Positions 53,493 through 60,863 of a stretch of 64,000 nucleotides of DNA are shown here, piece by piece (the stretch's first letter is position 1; each line of letters starts with the position of its first letter). The notes under the pieces were generated by a model, which was not told where the DNA came from, did not search any database, and was given only the letters and a program-made list of their open reading frames with translations. The translations under genes were made by a program, and so were the position numbers. The stretch spans positions 1 to 64,000 of the forward strand of contig NZ_NRQU01000010.1 of the NCBI RefSeq assembly GCF_004119495.1, written 5' to 3'. Source of the stretch: Flavobacterium sp. YO12. GTDB lineage: Bacteria; Bacteroidota; Bacteroidia; Flavobacteriales; Flavobacteriaceae.

Positions 53493-53825
53493 ATGCATAT
53501 TGAGCTTTCAAAAGATAAAAGATATTTCAGTATTGGCGAAGTTGCCAAAGCTTTTAATGTCAATGCATCATTAATTCGGTTTTGGGACAGCGAATTTGAT
53601 ATTCTGAAACCAAAAAAGAATGCCAAAGGCAACAGAATGTTCACGCCGGATGATATTACCAATTTACAATTGATTTATCATCTTGTTAAAGAAAGAGGTT
53701 TTACACTGGAAGGCGCAAAAACACACTTAAAAGAGGGCCAAAAGAAAACATTAGATAAATTCGAAATAATACGTAAATTAGAGACGATAAAAACACAATT
53801 GAACGAAATAAAAAACGAATTGTAA
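53493..53825 (+). CDS. MerR family transcriptional regulator
   Basis: A 110-residue regulator containing the winged helix-turn-helix of MerR (YFSIGEVAKAFNVNASLIRF, then KGNRMFTPDDI). The C-terminal part is a short coiled coil (about 78-110) with no effector domain and no metal-binding cysteines. It therefore resembles the small MerR proteins that respond to no obvious ligand. It lies 34 bases upstream of lemA and may be cotranscribed. Confidence 0.85.
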   Translation: MHIELSKDKRYFSIGEVAKAFNVNASLIRFWDSEFDILKPKKNAKGNRMFTPDDITNLQLIYHLVKERGFTLEGAKTHLKEGQKKTLDKFEIIRKLETIKTQLNEIKNEL

Positions 53826-53859
53826 TTAAAAATAGAAATAAACTTAAATCAAAACTAAT

Positions 53860-54444
53860 ATGAAAAAATGGTTAATCCCCGTAGGAATTATTGTTGCACT
53901 AATTGCTATCATTGCTTTTTGGTCAATTGGAATTAAAAATACTGCTTTACAGCACAGTCAAGCGGTTAACAAAGATTGGGGAAATGTACAAACTGCTTAC
54001 CAAAGAAGAAATGACCTTATTGGAAACTTAGTAAACACGGTAAAAGGTGCTGCTGATTTTGAAAAATCAACTTTAACGGCGGTTATTGAAGCTCGTGCAA
54101 AAGCTACCTCTGTAACTATTGACCCAAGTAATGTAACTCCAGAACAATTAGCACAATTCAACCAAGCACAAAGCGGTGTAACTTCATCATTATCAAAATT
54201 ATTGGTTTCTGTTGAGCAATACCCAACTTTAAAAGCTAATGAGAATTTCTTGAAATTACAAGATGAATTAGCTAGTACTGAAAACCAAATTTTAACAGCT
54301 AGGACTCGTTTTAACGAAAGCGTACAAGTTTATAATGGTTACATTTTATCAATCCCGAACAAATGGTTCTTGAGTGAATACAAAGAAAAACCATACTTTG
54401 AAGCTGTTGCAGGTGCTGATAAACCAGTTGAAGTAAAATTCTAA
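53860..54444 (+). CDS. LemA family protein
   Basis: A 194-residue protein with a short N-terminal membrane helix (about 4-26, IPVGIIVALIAIIAFWSIG) and the LemA fold behind it (VNKDWGNVQTAYQRRNDLIGNLVNTVKG). LemA proteins are helical envelope proteins of unclear role. Downstream lie two TPM-domain proteins, a pairing seen often in bacteria and suggesting a shared envelope function. A perfect palindrome follows the stop codon. Confidence 0.93.
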   Translation: MKKWLIPVGIIVALIAIIAFWSIGIKNTALQHSQAVNKDWGNVQTAYQRRNDLIGNLVNTVKGAADFEKSTLTAVIEARAKATSVTIDPSNVTPEQLAQFNQAQSGVTSSLSKLLVSVEQYPTLKANENFLKLQDELASTENQILTARTRFNESVQVYNGYILSIPNKWFLSEYKEKPYFEAVAGADKPVEVKF

Positions 54445-54466
54445 AGATTTAATATTTTTGATTAAC

Positions 54467-54503
54467 GATTTTAGATTTCAGATTTAATCTGAAATCTAAA
54501 ATC
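54467..54503. repeat. Perfect 18-bp inverted repeat between lemA and the TPM gene
   Basis: GATTTTAGATTTCAGATT (54467-54484) and its exact complement (54486-54503) around one base. It may attenuate transcription between the two genes or be a dispersed repeat. Confidence 0.7.
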
Positions 54504-54530
54504 CACAATCTAAACTCTAAAATAATTTCA

Positions 54531-54968
54531 ATGTCAAAAGTAGAAGATTTTTTAAGCAAAGAAGAAGAGCAAGAAATTGTTGAAGCTATTCGTATGGCCG
54601 AAAAAAACACTTCTGGCGAAATTAGAGTTCATATAGAAAGAACATCTTCTAAAGCTCATTATGACCGAGCTTTAGAAGTTTTCCATGAATTAAAAATGCA
54701 TGAAACCAGATTAAAAAATGGTGTATTGCTTTATTTTGCTGTTGATGATAAAAATTTTGTCATTTGCGGCGACAAAGGAATTAATGATTTAGTTGCAGAC
54801 GATTTTTGGCATTGTACCAAAGACATTATGACAAATCATTTTAAATCCGGAAACTTTAAACAAGGTATTGTTGATGGTATTTTGAATGCAGGCGAACAGC
54901 TGAAAAAATATTTCCCTTCATTGGCAGACGATACAAACGAATTATCTAACGAAATCTCAAAAGGATAA
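54531..54968 (+). CDS. TPM domain protein, short form
   Basis: A 145-residue protein that is nearly all a TPM_phosphatase domain, with EIVEAIRMAEKNTSGEIRVH near the start and GVLLYFAVDDKNFVICGDKGIN in the middle. It lacks a signal peptide and membrane helix, unlike its neighbour. TPM domains in plants act in photosystem repair; in bacteria their function is not settled. It ends 3 bases before the next gene, so the pair is translated together. Confidence 0.87.
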   Translation: MSKVEDFLSKEEEQEIVEAIRMAEKNTSGEIRVHIERTSSKAHYDRALEVFHELKMHETRLKNGVLLYFAVDDKNFVICGDKGINDLVADDFWHCTKDIMTNHFKSGNFKQGIVDGILNAGEQLKKYFPSLADDTNELSNEISKG

Positions 54969-54971
54969 ATA

Positions 54972-55802
54972 ATGAAAAATTCAAAAAATAAAATCACAAA
55001 TTCCAATAGAATTTTTCAGTTTGCCTTTTTACTTATAGTGCTTTTTACTTCTAATAGTATTTTTGCACAATTTGAGATTCCTAAAAAACCTGATTTTCAA
55101 ACCTCAGTTTATGATTATGCTAATGTTTTAAGTGCTTCTGAAAAAACGCAGTTAGAAGAAAAACTAATTCGATATTCCGATTCTACGTCAACACAAATTG
55201 TAGTCATTACAATTGAAAGTTTAAAAGGAGAAGATATTGGAATTCTTACTCCCAAATGGGCTCAGGAATGGGGAATTGGACAAGCTAAAGAAGATAATGG
55301 TGTATTGATTTTATTAGCTAAAGCCGAAAAAAAAATATGGATTTCACCTGGTTATGGATTGGAAGATCGTTTGACTGCAGGTATTGGCGGAACCATTACT
55401 CGTAATATTATTATTCCAGAATTTAAAGCTGGAAGTTATTATCGAGGACTTGATAAGGGTGCCGATGCTCTTTTTGACGTTTTTACAGGCAAATATAAAG
55501 GCGAACGCAAACAATCTAAAGGAAAAGATTTCCCAATACTCCCGTTCATTATAATTGTTGTAATTGTTTTAATTTTACTCTCTCGAAATAAAAGAGGCGG
55601 AGGAGGAAATTCTGGCAACAATGGCGGCGGCGGTCCCAGCCTGCTCGATGTAATTATTCTAAGTAATCTTGGAAGAAGCGGCGGCGGATTTGGAGGTTTT
55701 GGCGGCGGATCATCTGGAGGTGGTTTTGGCGGAGGCGGAGGCTTCGGCGGTGGATTTGGCGGAGGCGGATTCTCTGGCGGTGGTTCTGGAGGAAGCTGGT
55801 AA
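54972..55802 (+). CDS. TPM domain protein, YgcG-like, with Gly-rich tail
   Basis: A 276-residue secreted or membrane protein. A signal peptide (ending SIFAQ) leads to a TPM domain (about 40-165, with STSTQIVVITIESLKGEDIG and GVLILLAKAEKKIWISPGYG). A membrane helix (about 194-212, FPILPFIIIVVIVLILLS) is followed by a basic stretch and a long Gly/Ser/Phe-rich tail that ends GGSGGSW. The tail pattern is typical of YgcG-like proteins and is low in complexity. It is the last gene of the lemA cluster. Confidence 0.88.
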   Translation: MKNSKNKITNSNRIFQFAFLLIVLFTSNSIFAQFEIPKKPDFQTSVYDYANVLSASEKTQLEEKLIRYSDSTSTQIVVITIESLKGEDIGILTPKWAQEWGIGQAKEDNGVLILLAKAEKKIWISPGYGLEDRLTAGIGGTITRNIIIPEFKAGSYYRGLDKGADALFDVFTGKYKGERKQSKGKDFPILPFIIIVVIVLILLSRNKRGGGGNSGNNGGGGPSLLDVIILSNLGRSGGGFGGFGGGSSGGGFGGGGGFGGGFGGGGFSGGGSGGSW

Positions 55803-55911
55803 ACTAATTTTGTTTACTACGTCAATCAGGCTAAAGCTTAGTATCAAATTTTCATTGTTTTAGGTTTCAAGTTTAAAAAATCTTACTTTTACAAATTACA
55901 ATTCAATATAG

Positions 55912-56325
55912 ATGTTATCACATAAAGCAAAATACGCCCTTAAGGCCTTACTTTATTTAGCAGAACAAGACGAAAATCACATTTCTAGAACTATAGAAAT
56001 TGCTGATGGCGCTAACATTCCTAAAAAGTTTTTAGAACAAATTTTATTAGATCTAAAACGAGGACGTTTTGTGAGCAGCAAGCAAGGAAAATTTGGTGGA
56101 TATTATCTGATAAAATCAAAAAATGACATCACTTTGGCAGAAATTCACCGATTATTTGACGGTGCAATTGCACTTTTGCCATGCGCTTCTTTAAATTTTT
56201 ATGAGCCTTGCTCTGATTGCAAAACCGAGTCTGAATGCAGTCTGCGTCACGGTTTAATGCTTATTAGAGATAAAACTTTGAAGGCAATGGAAGGCATCAC
56301 AATCGCTTCATTAGTAAACAAATAA
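55912..56325 (+). CDS. Rrf2 family transcriptional regulator
   Basis: A 137-residue winged-helix regulator (KAKYALKALLYLAEQ start and KKFLEQILLDLKRGRFV recognition region). The C-terminal half holds four cysteines (91, 100, 103 and 109) in PCASLNFYEPCSDCKTESEC, followed by a His at 113. This spacing is close to the iron-sulfur ligands of IscR, so a redox- or Fe-S-sensing role is plausible. Rrf2 regulators in this phylum are also linked to sulfur metabolism. A small Cys-ending ORF and a TonB receptor follow on the same strand. Confidence 0.9.
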   Translation: MLSHKAKYALKALLYLAEQDENHISRTIEIADGANIPKKFLEQILLDLKRGRFVSSKQGKFGGYYLIKSKNDITLAEIHRLFDGAIALLPCASLNFYEPCSDCKTESECSLRHGLMLIRDKTLKAMEGITIASLVNK

Positions 56326-56369
56326 AAAAATATTTTCTAATTCCTAGTAAATCCATAGAATTAATTATA

Positions 56370-56377
56370 TATATTTG
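56370..56377 (+). promoter_or_regulatory. -7 element upstream of the MCMC small ORF
   Basis: TATATTTG is an exact TAnnTTTG match 39 bases before the small-ORF ATG, implying that the small ORF and TonB receptor are expressed from here. Confidence 0.6.
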
Positions 56378-56416
56378 CCAAAAATAATTAACAAACCATT
56401 TACAAAATTTTAACTC

Positions 56417-56524
56417 ATGAAAGTACATTTTAGTTCATCAGGTGTAACAAAACTTTGGCAAAACAATTCTACAAGACTTTTCGCAGTTGCAAAAAGCAAT
56501 TCCTCTATAATGTGTATGTGTTGA
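56417..56524 (+). CDS. 35-residue ORF ending Met-Cys-Met-Cys (possible leader peptide)
   Basis: A short ORF that starts MKVHFSSSGVTKLW and ends SSIMCMC before TGA. It has no signal peptide and no known domain. Its promoter lies 39 bases upstream and its stop is 52 bases before the TonB receptor start. The final four codons are all for sulfur-containing amino acids, a pattern like the Cys-ending leader peptides that sense cysteine supply in mycobacteria. The AT-rich hairpin after it is weak, so if it is regulatory the mechanism is not a classical terminator. This is an inference. Confidence 0.6.
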   Translation: MKVHFSSSGVTKLWQNNSTRLFAVAKSNSSIMCMC

Positions 56525-56576
56525 TTTAAAAAAATTTTATTTTAAACTCTACTAATCACATATACTTAATATAAAA

Positions 56577-59123
56577 ATGAAAACATTTACACAAAATATC
56601 TTTACAATAGTATTCTTTTTAATCTTCTCTGTCTCATTTGCACAAAACATTGAAGGTGTTGTTACAACAAGCGAAAATATACCTTTAGAAGCCGTTAACG
56701 TAGTAGTTAAAGGAACTACTAACAGCGCTGTTACTGACAACAGCGGAAAATTCACAATCGATTCAAAAGGAAGACTGCCTTTGACACTTTTAATTCAGTA
56801 CGTTGGATATACAACAGCTGAAATCGAAGTAACTGCAATACCAGTAAATCCGATTCAAGTTCTGCTAAAAGAAGAAAATGAACTTATTGAAGTTGTAGTA
56901 TCTTCAAGACGTCGTATCGAAAAAGTTCAAGATGTGCCAATTGCTATTTCAGTTATTACAGGAAAACAAGCGGAACAAACTGGAGCTTTTAATGTTAATA
57001 GAATTAAAGAATTAGTTCCATCAGTACAACTTTATTCTTCAAACCCAAGAAACACAGGTATCAATATTAGAAGTTTAGGCTCTCCTTTTGGATTAACAAA
57101 TGATGGTATTGATCCAGGTGTTGGTTTCTACGTTGATGGTGTTTACTATGCACGTCCGGCAGCTACAACTCTAGATTTTATTGACATCGAACAAATTGAG
57201 GTATTGCGCGGTCCTCAAGGATCATTGTTTGGAAAAAACACAACTTCGGGAGCTTTTAATATAACAACTCGCAAACCAAGTTTTACTACTGGTGCAGATT
57301 TTGAAGTAAGCTACGGAAATTTTGCATTCTTGCAAGCTAAAGCTTCGGTCACTGGTGCTTTAGGAAAAAAGGTTGCTGGTAGATTGTCTTTCTCTGGAAC
57401 GCAACGTGATGGTTTAGTTGATAATATCGTAACTGGAAGACCTACAAATACATTAAACAATCAAGGAATTAGAGGTCAATTACTTTTTACTCCTTCTGTA
57501 AATACAAACATTATTCTTGCTGCTGATATTACAACACAGCGTCCAGATGGATACGCTCAGGTTATTGCAGGTGTTGCACCAACACAAAGAGCTGCATATC
57601 GTCAATTTGATGCTATTATCAAAGATTTAAATTACAAGCTTCCAAGTCAAAATGCATTTGACCGTAAAATTGATCAAGATACTCCATGGCGTTCTGGACA
57701 AGATATGGGAGGTGTTTCGTTGAATATTGACACAAAAATTGGAGGAGGAACTTTAACGTCTACAACAGCTTGGCGTTTCTGGAACTGGGATCCGTCAAAC
57801 GACAGAGATTTTACAGGATTACAAGTATTGGCTAAATCGCAAAACCCAACAAGACAAACGCAGTTAACACAAGAAGTACGTTATGCGGGACAACTTACAT
57901 CAAAATTAAGCGGTGTTGCTGGAGTATTCTTTATTGACCAAACATCACAAACAAATGGTACCGAAGAATCTGGAAATGCGCAATGGAGATTTGCTCAAAG
58001 TTCAACAAGTCCATTATGGAAAACTCCGGGTCTTTTTGAAGGTTACGGCATCAAAACCGACGCTCGCATTAGAGCATCAAGTGCTGCGGTATTTGGACAA
58101 TTAGACTGGGCATTAACAGAGCGTTTACATGTTTTACCGGGTTTGAGATATAATTTCGACAAAAAAGATGCTCATTATGCTCGTACAACATACGGCGGAC
58201 TACAAACAACTGATCCTGCATTGCTGGCTTTGAAAAAACAAGTTTACTCTGATCAAGCTTTTGATTCTAGTACTGACAACACGGATTTTTCAGGAAACAT
58301 AACTGTTACTTATAAATTCAGTGATAAAATTAATGCTTACGGAACTTATGCTAAAAGTTACAAACCTGTTGGTGTAAATGTTGCCGGTCTGCCAACAGAT
58401 TCGAAAGGACAGCCATTGTTAGATCTTGCAGTTATTAAACCAGAAAAGGTAAACCATTATGAGATTGGAATTAAGACTTCTCCATTTAAAAATTCTATCT
58501 TCAATTTAGCCTTTTTTAATACTGATATTAAAGATTTTCAAACGAACGTTCAGGCTGCAGAATTGGGTGTAAACAGAGGTTATCTTGCTAATGCTGACAA
58601 AGTACGTGTAAAAGGTGCTGAACTTGATGCTAGCTTTGTTGTAAACACACACTTAACTATAAATGCAGCGGCTACTTATACTGATGGAAAGTATGTTAAA
58701 TTTACAAATGCACCGCTTCCATTAGAAGAAACCGGAGCTCCGGTATCGTTCAAAGATGTTTCTGGAACTGCTTTACCGGGCGCATCAAGATGGGCAGGAT
58801 CTTTAGGTGGTGAACTTTCTGATAATGCAAGATTCTTTGGAAACGCAGGAAAAGTTTTTTTAGCTGTTGATTCATACGCTCGTTCTGAATTTTCGTCAAG
58901 CCCTTCGGCATCAAAATATTTAGTTGTTCCGGGTTATGCGATCTTTAATGCTCGTTTAGGTTTCCGTGCATCACAAGGATTATCAGTTCACTTTTGGGGA
59001 CGTAACCTTTTAAACAAAGATTATTATGAGCAATTATTACCTGCAGGAGGAAATGCGGGACAATATGCAGGTGTACTTGGTGATCAAAGAACTTATGGAA
59101 TTACATTGAAATATAACTTATAG
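56577..59123 (+). CDS. TonB-dependent outer membrane receptor
   Basis: An 848-residue TonB-dependent receptor. It has a signal peptide (ending SFAQ), a carboxypeptidase-regulatory-like domain (about 22-100, with LEAVNVVVKGTTNSA), a plug (about 105-230, with QIEVLRGPQGSLFGKNTTSG), and a barrel ending TYGITLKYNL. It is not SusC-like: there is no SusD partner. It resembles receptors for small organic ligands more than glycan ones. Its position behind an Rrf2 gene and a Cys-ending ORF suggests uptake linked to sulfur nutrition. That is inference; the substrate cannot be read. Confidence 0.9.
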   Translation: MKTFTQNIFTIVFFLIFSVSFAQNIEGVVTTSENIPLEAVNVVVKGTTNSAVTDNSGKFTIDSKGRLPLTLLIQYVGYTTAEIEVTAIPVNPIQVLLKEENELIEVVVSSRRRIEKVQDVPIAISVITGKQAEQTGAFNVNRIKELVPSVQLYSSNPRNTGINIRSLGSPFGLTNDGIDPGVGFYVDGVYYARPAATTLDFIDIEQIEVLRGPQGSLFGKNTTSGAFNITTRKPSFTTGADFEVSYGNFAFLQAKASVTGALGKKVAGRLSFSGTQRDGLVDNIVTGRPTNTLNNQGIRGQLLFTPSVNTNIILAADITTQRPDGYAQVIAGVAPTQRAAYRQFDAIIKDLNYKLPSQNAFDRKIDQDTPWRSGQDMGGVSLNIDTKIGGGTLTSTTAWRFWNWDPSNDRDFTGLQVLAKSQNPTRQTQLTQEVRYAGQLTSKLSGVAGVFFIDQTSQTNGTEESGNAQWRFAQSSTSPLWKTPGLFEGYGIKTDARIRASSAAVFGQLDWALTERLHVLPGLRYNFDKKDAHYARTTYGGLQTTDPALLALKKQVYSDQAFDSSTDNTDFSGNITVTYKFSDKINAYGTYAKSYKPVGVNVAGLPTDSKGQPLLDLAVIKPEKVNHYEIGIKTSPFKNSIFNLAFFNTDIKDFQTNVQAAELGVNRGYLANADKVRVKGAELDASFVVNTHLTINAAATYTDGKYVKFTNAPLPLEETGAPVSFKDVSGTALPGASRWAGSLGGELSDNARFFGNAGKVFLAVDSYARSEFSSSPSASKYLVVPGYAIFNARLGFRASQGLSVHFWGRNLLNKDYYEQLLPAGGNAGQYAGVLGDQRTYGITLKYNL

Positions 59124-59150
59124 ATTTAAATTAAAGTTAGAAACTAAATT

Positions 59151-59187
59151 AACGAGATGCGTTTTACACGTATCTCGTTTTTTTTTA
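59151..59187 (+). terminator. Terminator of the TonB receptor gene
   Basis: AACGAGAT pairs with ATCTCGTT through a GC-containing inner stem, followed by a run of nine T. It marks the end of the small ORF-TonB receptor unit. Confidence 0.85.
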
Positions 59188-59345
59188 TCAAAACAACACA
59201 AAAAGACATAAACTGTTATTTTAAAAACTTTTAGCAGCATTTTATTTCATTTTTTAAAATGATCTTTATTGATGATTTTATGTAAATGAACTTTTTTCTA
59301 ATCTCGGCATTAGCAATATTAAGCGGGAATTAATCAAATACAAAA

Positions 59346-59888
59346 ATGCAGCACTACTACAATTTTACAGTTTCAAAAAAACAGATTTCGTTTGATCCTT
59401 ATTGGTACGATAACTCAAGCATGCTTTTACACTCTTTTTTAGGAATTATTCTTTTAACTTTAGGAATTATCGCATCGCATTTAAATGATCTTAAAAGTGT
59501 ACTGGTTCTTTCTATTCTAATTAGTACAGCTTTATTTTTTCGTGGTATTTACGAATGGAAAATTAAAAATAAAACGACCTTTATTTTTGACAAAAATGAT
59601 GACGCTTTTTATAAAATTACACCGCTTTCAAAAAAGAAAATTACTGCTCTAAGTGATATTTTAAACATTAAAACAAAATCGGGATCACGAAATTTTTATT
59701 ACATTCTAACACTTCAAAACAAAGCTTCCTTTAAAAATATTCCTTTAACAAATACTATTAAAAATGATAATCAAAATAATCCTGAAGTTCGTTTTTTAGA
59801 AATGGAAATTATTCCTCAATTGGAATCTTTTTTAAACATAAAAAAAGAAGGTTTTACGGTTTTTGATTCTGAATTAATTAATATTTAA
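59346..59888 (+). CDS. Hypothetical membrane protein
   Basis: A 180-residue protein with two hydrophobic helices (about 28-46 and 49-67), then a soluble C-terminal part with FIFDKNDDAFYKITPLSKKK. I do not recognise a family. The C-terminal half has a mixed charged and hydrophobic pattern like small membrane-anchored domains in Bacteroidota. It sits between a TonB receptor and a DUF2490 gene, and may belong with the latter. Confidence 0.7.
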   Translation: MQHYYNFTVSKKQISFDPYWYDNSSMLLHSFLGIILLTLGIIASHLNDLKSVLVLSILISTALFFRGIYEWKIKNKTTFIFDKNDDAFYKITPLSKKKITALSDILNIKTKSGSRNFYYILTLQNKASFKNIPLTNTIKNDNQNNPEVRFLEMEIIPQLESFLNIKKEGFTVFDSELINI

Positions 59889-59996
59889 TTTTCAAAACAA
59901 TCACAAAATCAAACCAAAAGCGTAATAAAAAACGTTTTCTATTTCAATTCATTTATTCTCATTTGTATATATTCGCAGCCTGAATTTATTGGTTGC

Positions 59997-60734
59997 ATGA
60001 AGTTTTTCAAATTAGTACTTATTTTAAGCTTAATAAGTCCCTCTTTATCGGCGCAAAATCAAAAGAAAACTGATCAGCAGACATTAACTTGGATTAGGTA
60101 TTATAATATCTTGCCTTTGAGTGAAAAATGGGCGCTTCATTCTGAATTTGATAATCGAAGCTTTCTTAATCCTATTCATGAAAACTTATTTGCAATACGA
60201 GTTCAAGGACGATATCGTGCTGCAAAAACTATCGATTTAGGTGGAGGTTTTGCTTATTTTAATGTAAATACGCAAGACCCAAATGTTGATCCTGATTTTT
60301 CGATTCCAGAATATCGCGCACAGCAGGATATTACTTTTATAAACGATATTGCCAAAATCACTTTTCATAATCGTTTTCAGCTTGAAGAACGCTTTTTTCA
60401 GAAAGCAACCAAAACAGAGTTACTTGACAACTATTGGTTTGCTTACCGATTCCGTTATAGACTGCAGTCAACATTTACGTTATGGGAAAAAGAAAAACGA
60501 AGTTTAAAAGCAACAATATCTGATGAAATTATGTTTAATTTCGGAAAAGACAATAAACGAAATACATTCGATCAAAACAGGATTTATGCAGCGCTTCGCT
60601 ATCACATTAACCCAAACATTGGTTTAGAATTAGGTTACTTAAAAAGCTTTCAAAGACGCGCCAGCGGAGTCGATTTTTATGATAGGGATATTATCCGATT
60701 TACAATTTATCATAGGATTAATCGGGAATTTTAG
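59997..60734 (+). CDS. DUF2490 domain protein
   Basis: A 245-residue outer membrane protein with a signal peptide (about 1-19, ending SLSAQ) and a DUF2490 domain: TWIRYYNILPLSEKWALHSE, RVQGRYRAAKTIDLGGGFAYF, and a C-terminal barrel strand RFTIYHRINREF. The family is thought to form small beta-barrels; function unknown. A terminator follows at once. Confidence 0.87.
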   Translation: MKFFKLVLILSLISPSLSAQNQKKTDQQTLTWIRYYNILPLSEKWALHSEFDNRSFLNPIHENLFAIRVQGRYRAAKTIDLGGGFAYFNVNTQDPNVDPDFSIPEYRAQQDITFINDIAKITFHNRFQLEERFFQKATKTELLDNYWFAYRFRYRLQSTFTLWEKEKRSLKATISDEIMFNFGKDNKRNTFDQNRIYAALRYHINPNIGLELGYLKSFQRRASGVDFYDRDIIRFTIYHRINREF

Positions 60735-60749
60735 ATTTTCTAATAAAAA

Positions 60750-60786
60750 AACGGCAAATCAGAAATTTGATTCACCGTTTTTTTTA
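60750..60786 (+). terminator. Terminator of the DUF2490 gene
   Basis: AACGGCAAATC pairs with GATTCACCGTT with two mismatches, followed by a T9 run. Confidence 0.75.
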
Positions 60787-60789
60787 TTC

Positions 60790-60857
60790 TTTGTCCCTTT
60801 GAGCCTTTGTACCTTTACATCTTAGTATCTCAGCACCTTAGACCCTTAGCCCCTTAA
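60790..60857. repeat. CTTTG/CTTAG-type degenerate tandem repeat
   Basis: Ten-base units such as CCTTTGAGCC and CTTAGTATCT run up to the stop of the outer membrane receptor gene. Longest example of this family in the window. Confidence 0.55.
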
Positions 60858-60863
60858 AAAAAA

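Noticed and set aside
55669-55863. A 64-codon ORF overlapping the Gly-rich tail of the TPM protein.
   Set aside because: It is the GGC/GGA repeat read in another frame, giving an artificial Ala/Glu-rich product.
56522-56576. An AT-rich hairpin after the MCMC ORF, considered as a rho-independent terminator.
   Set aside because: The stem (TTTAAAA/TTTTAAA) contains only A-T pairs and would be too weak, so I do not list it as a terminator.
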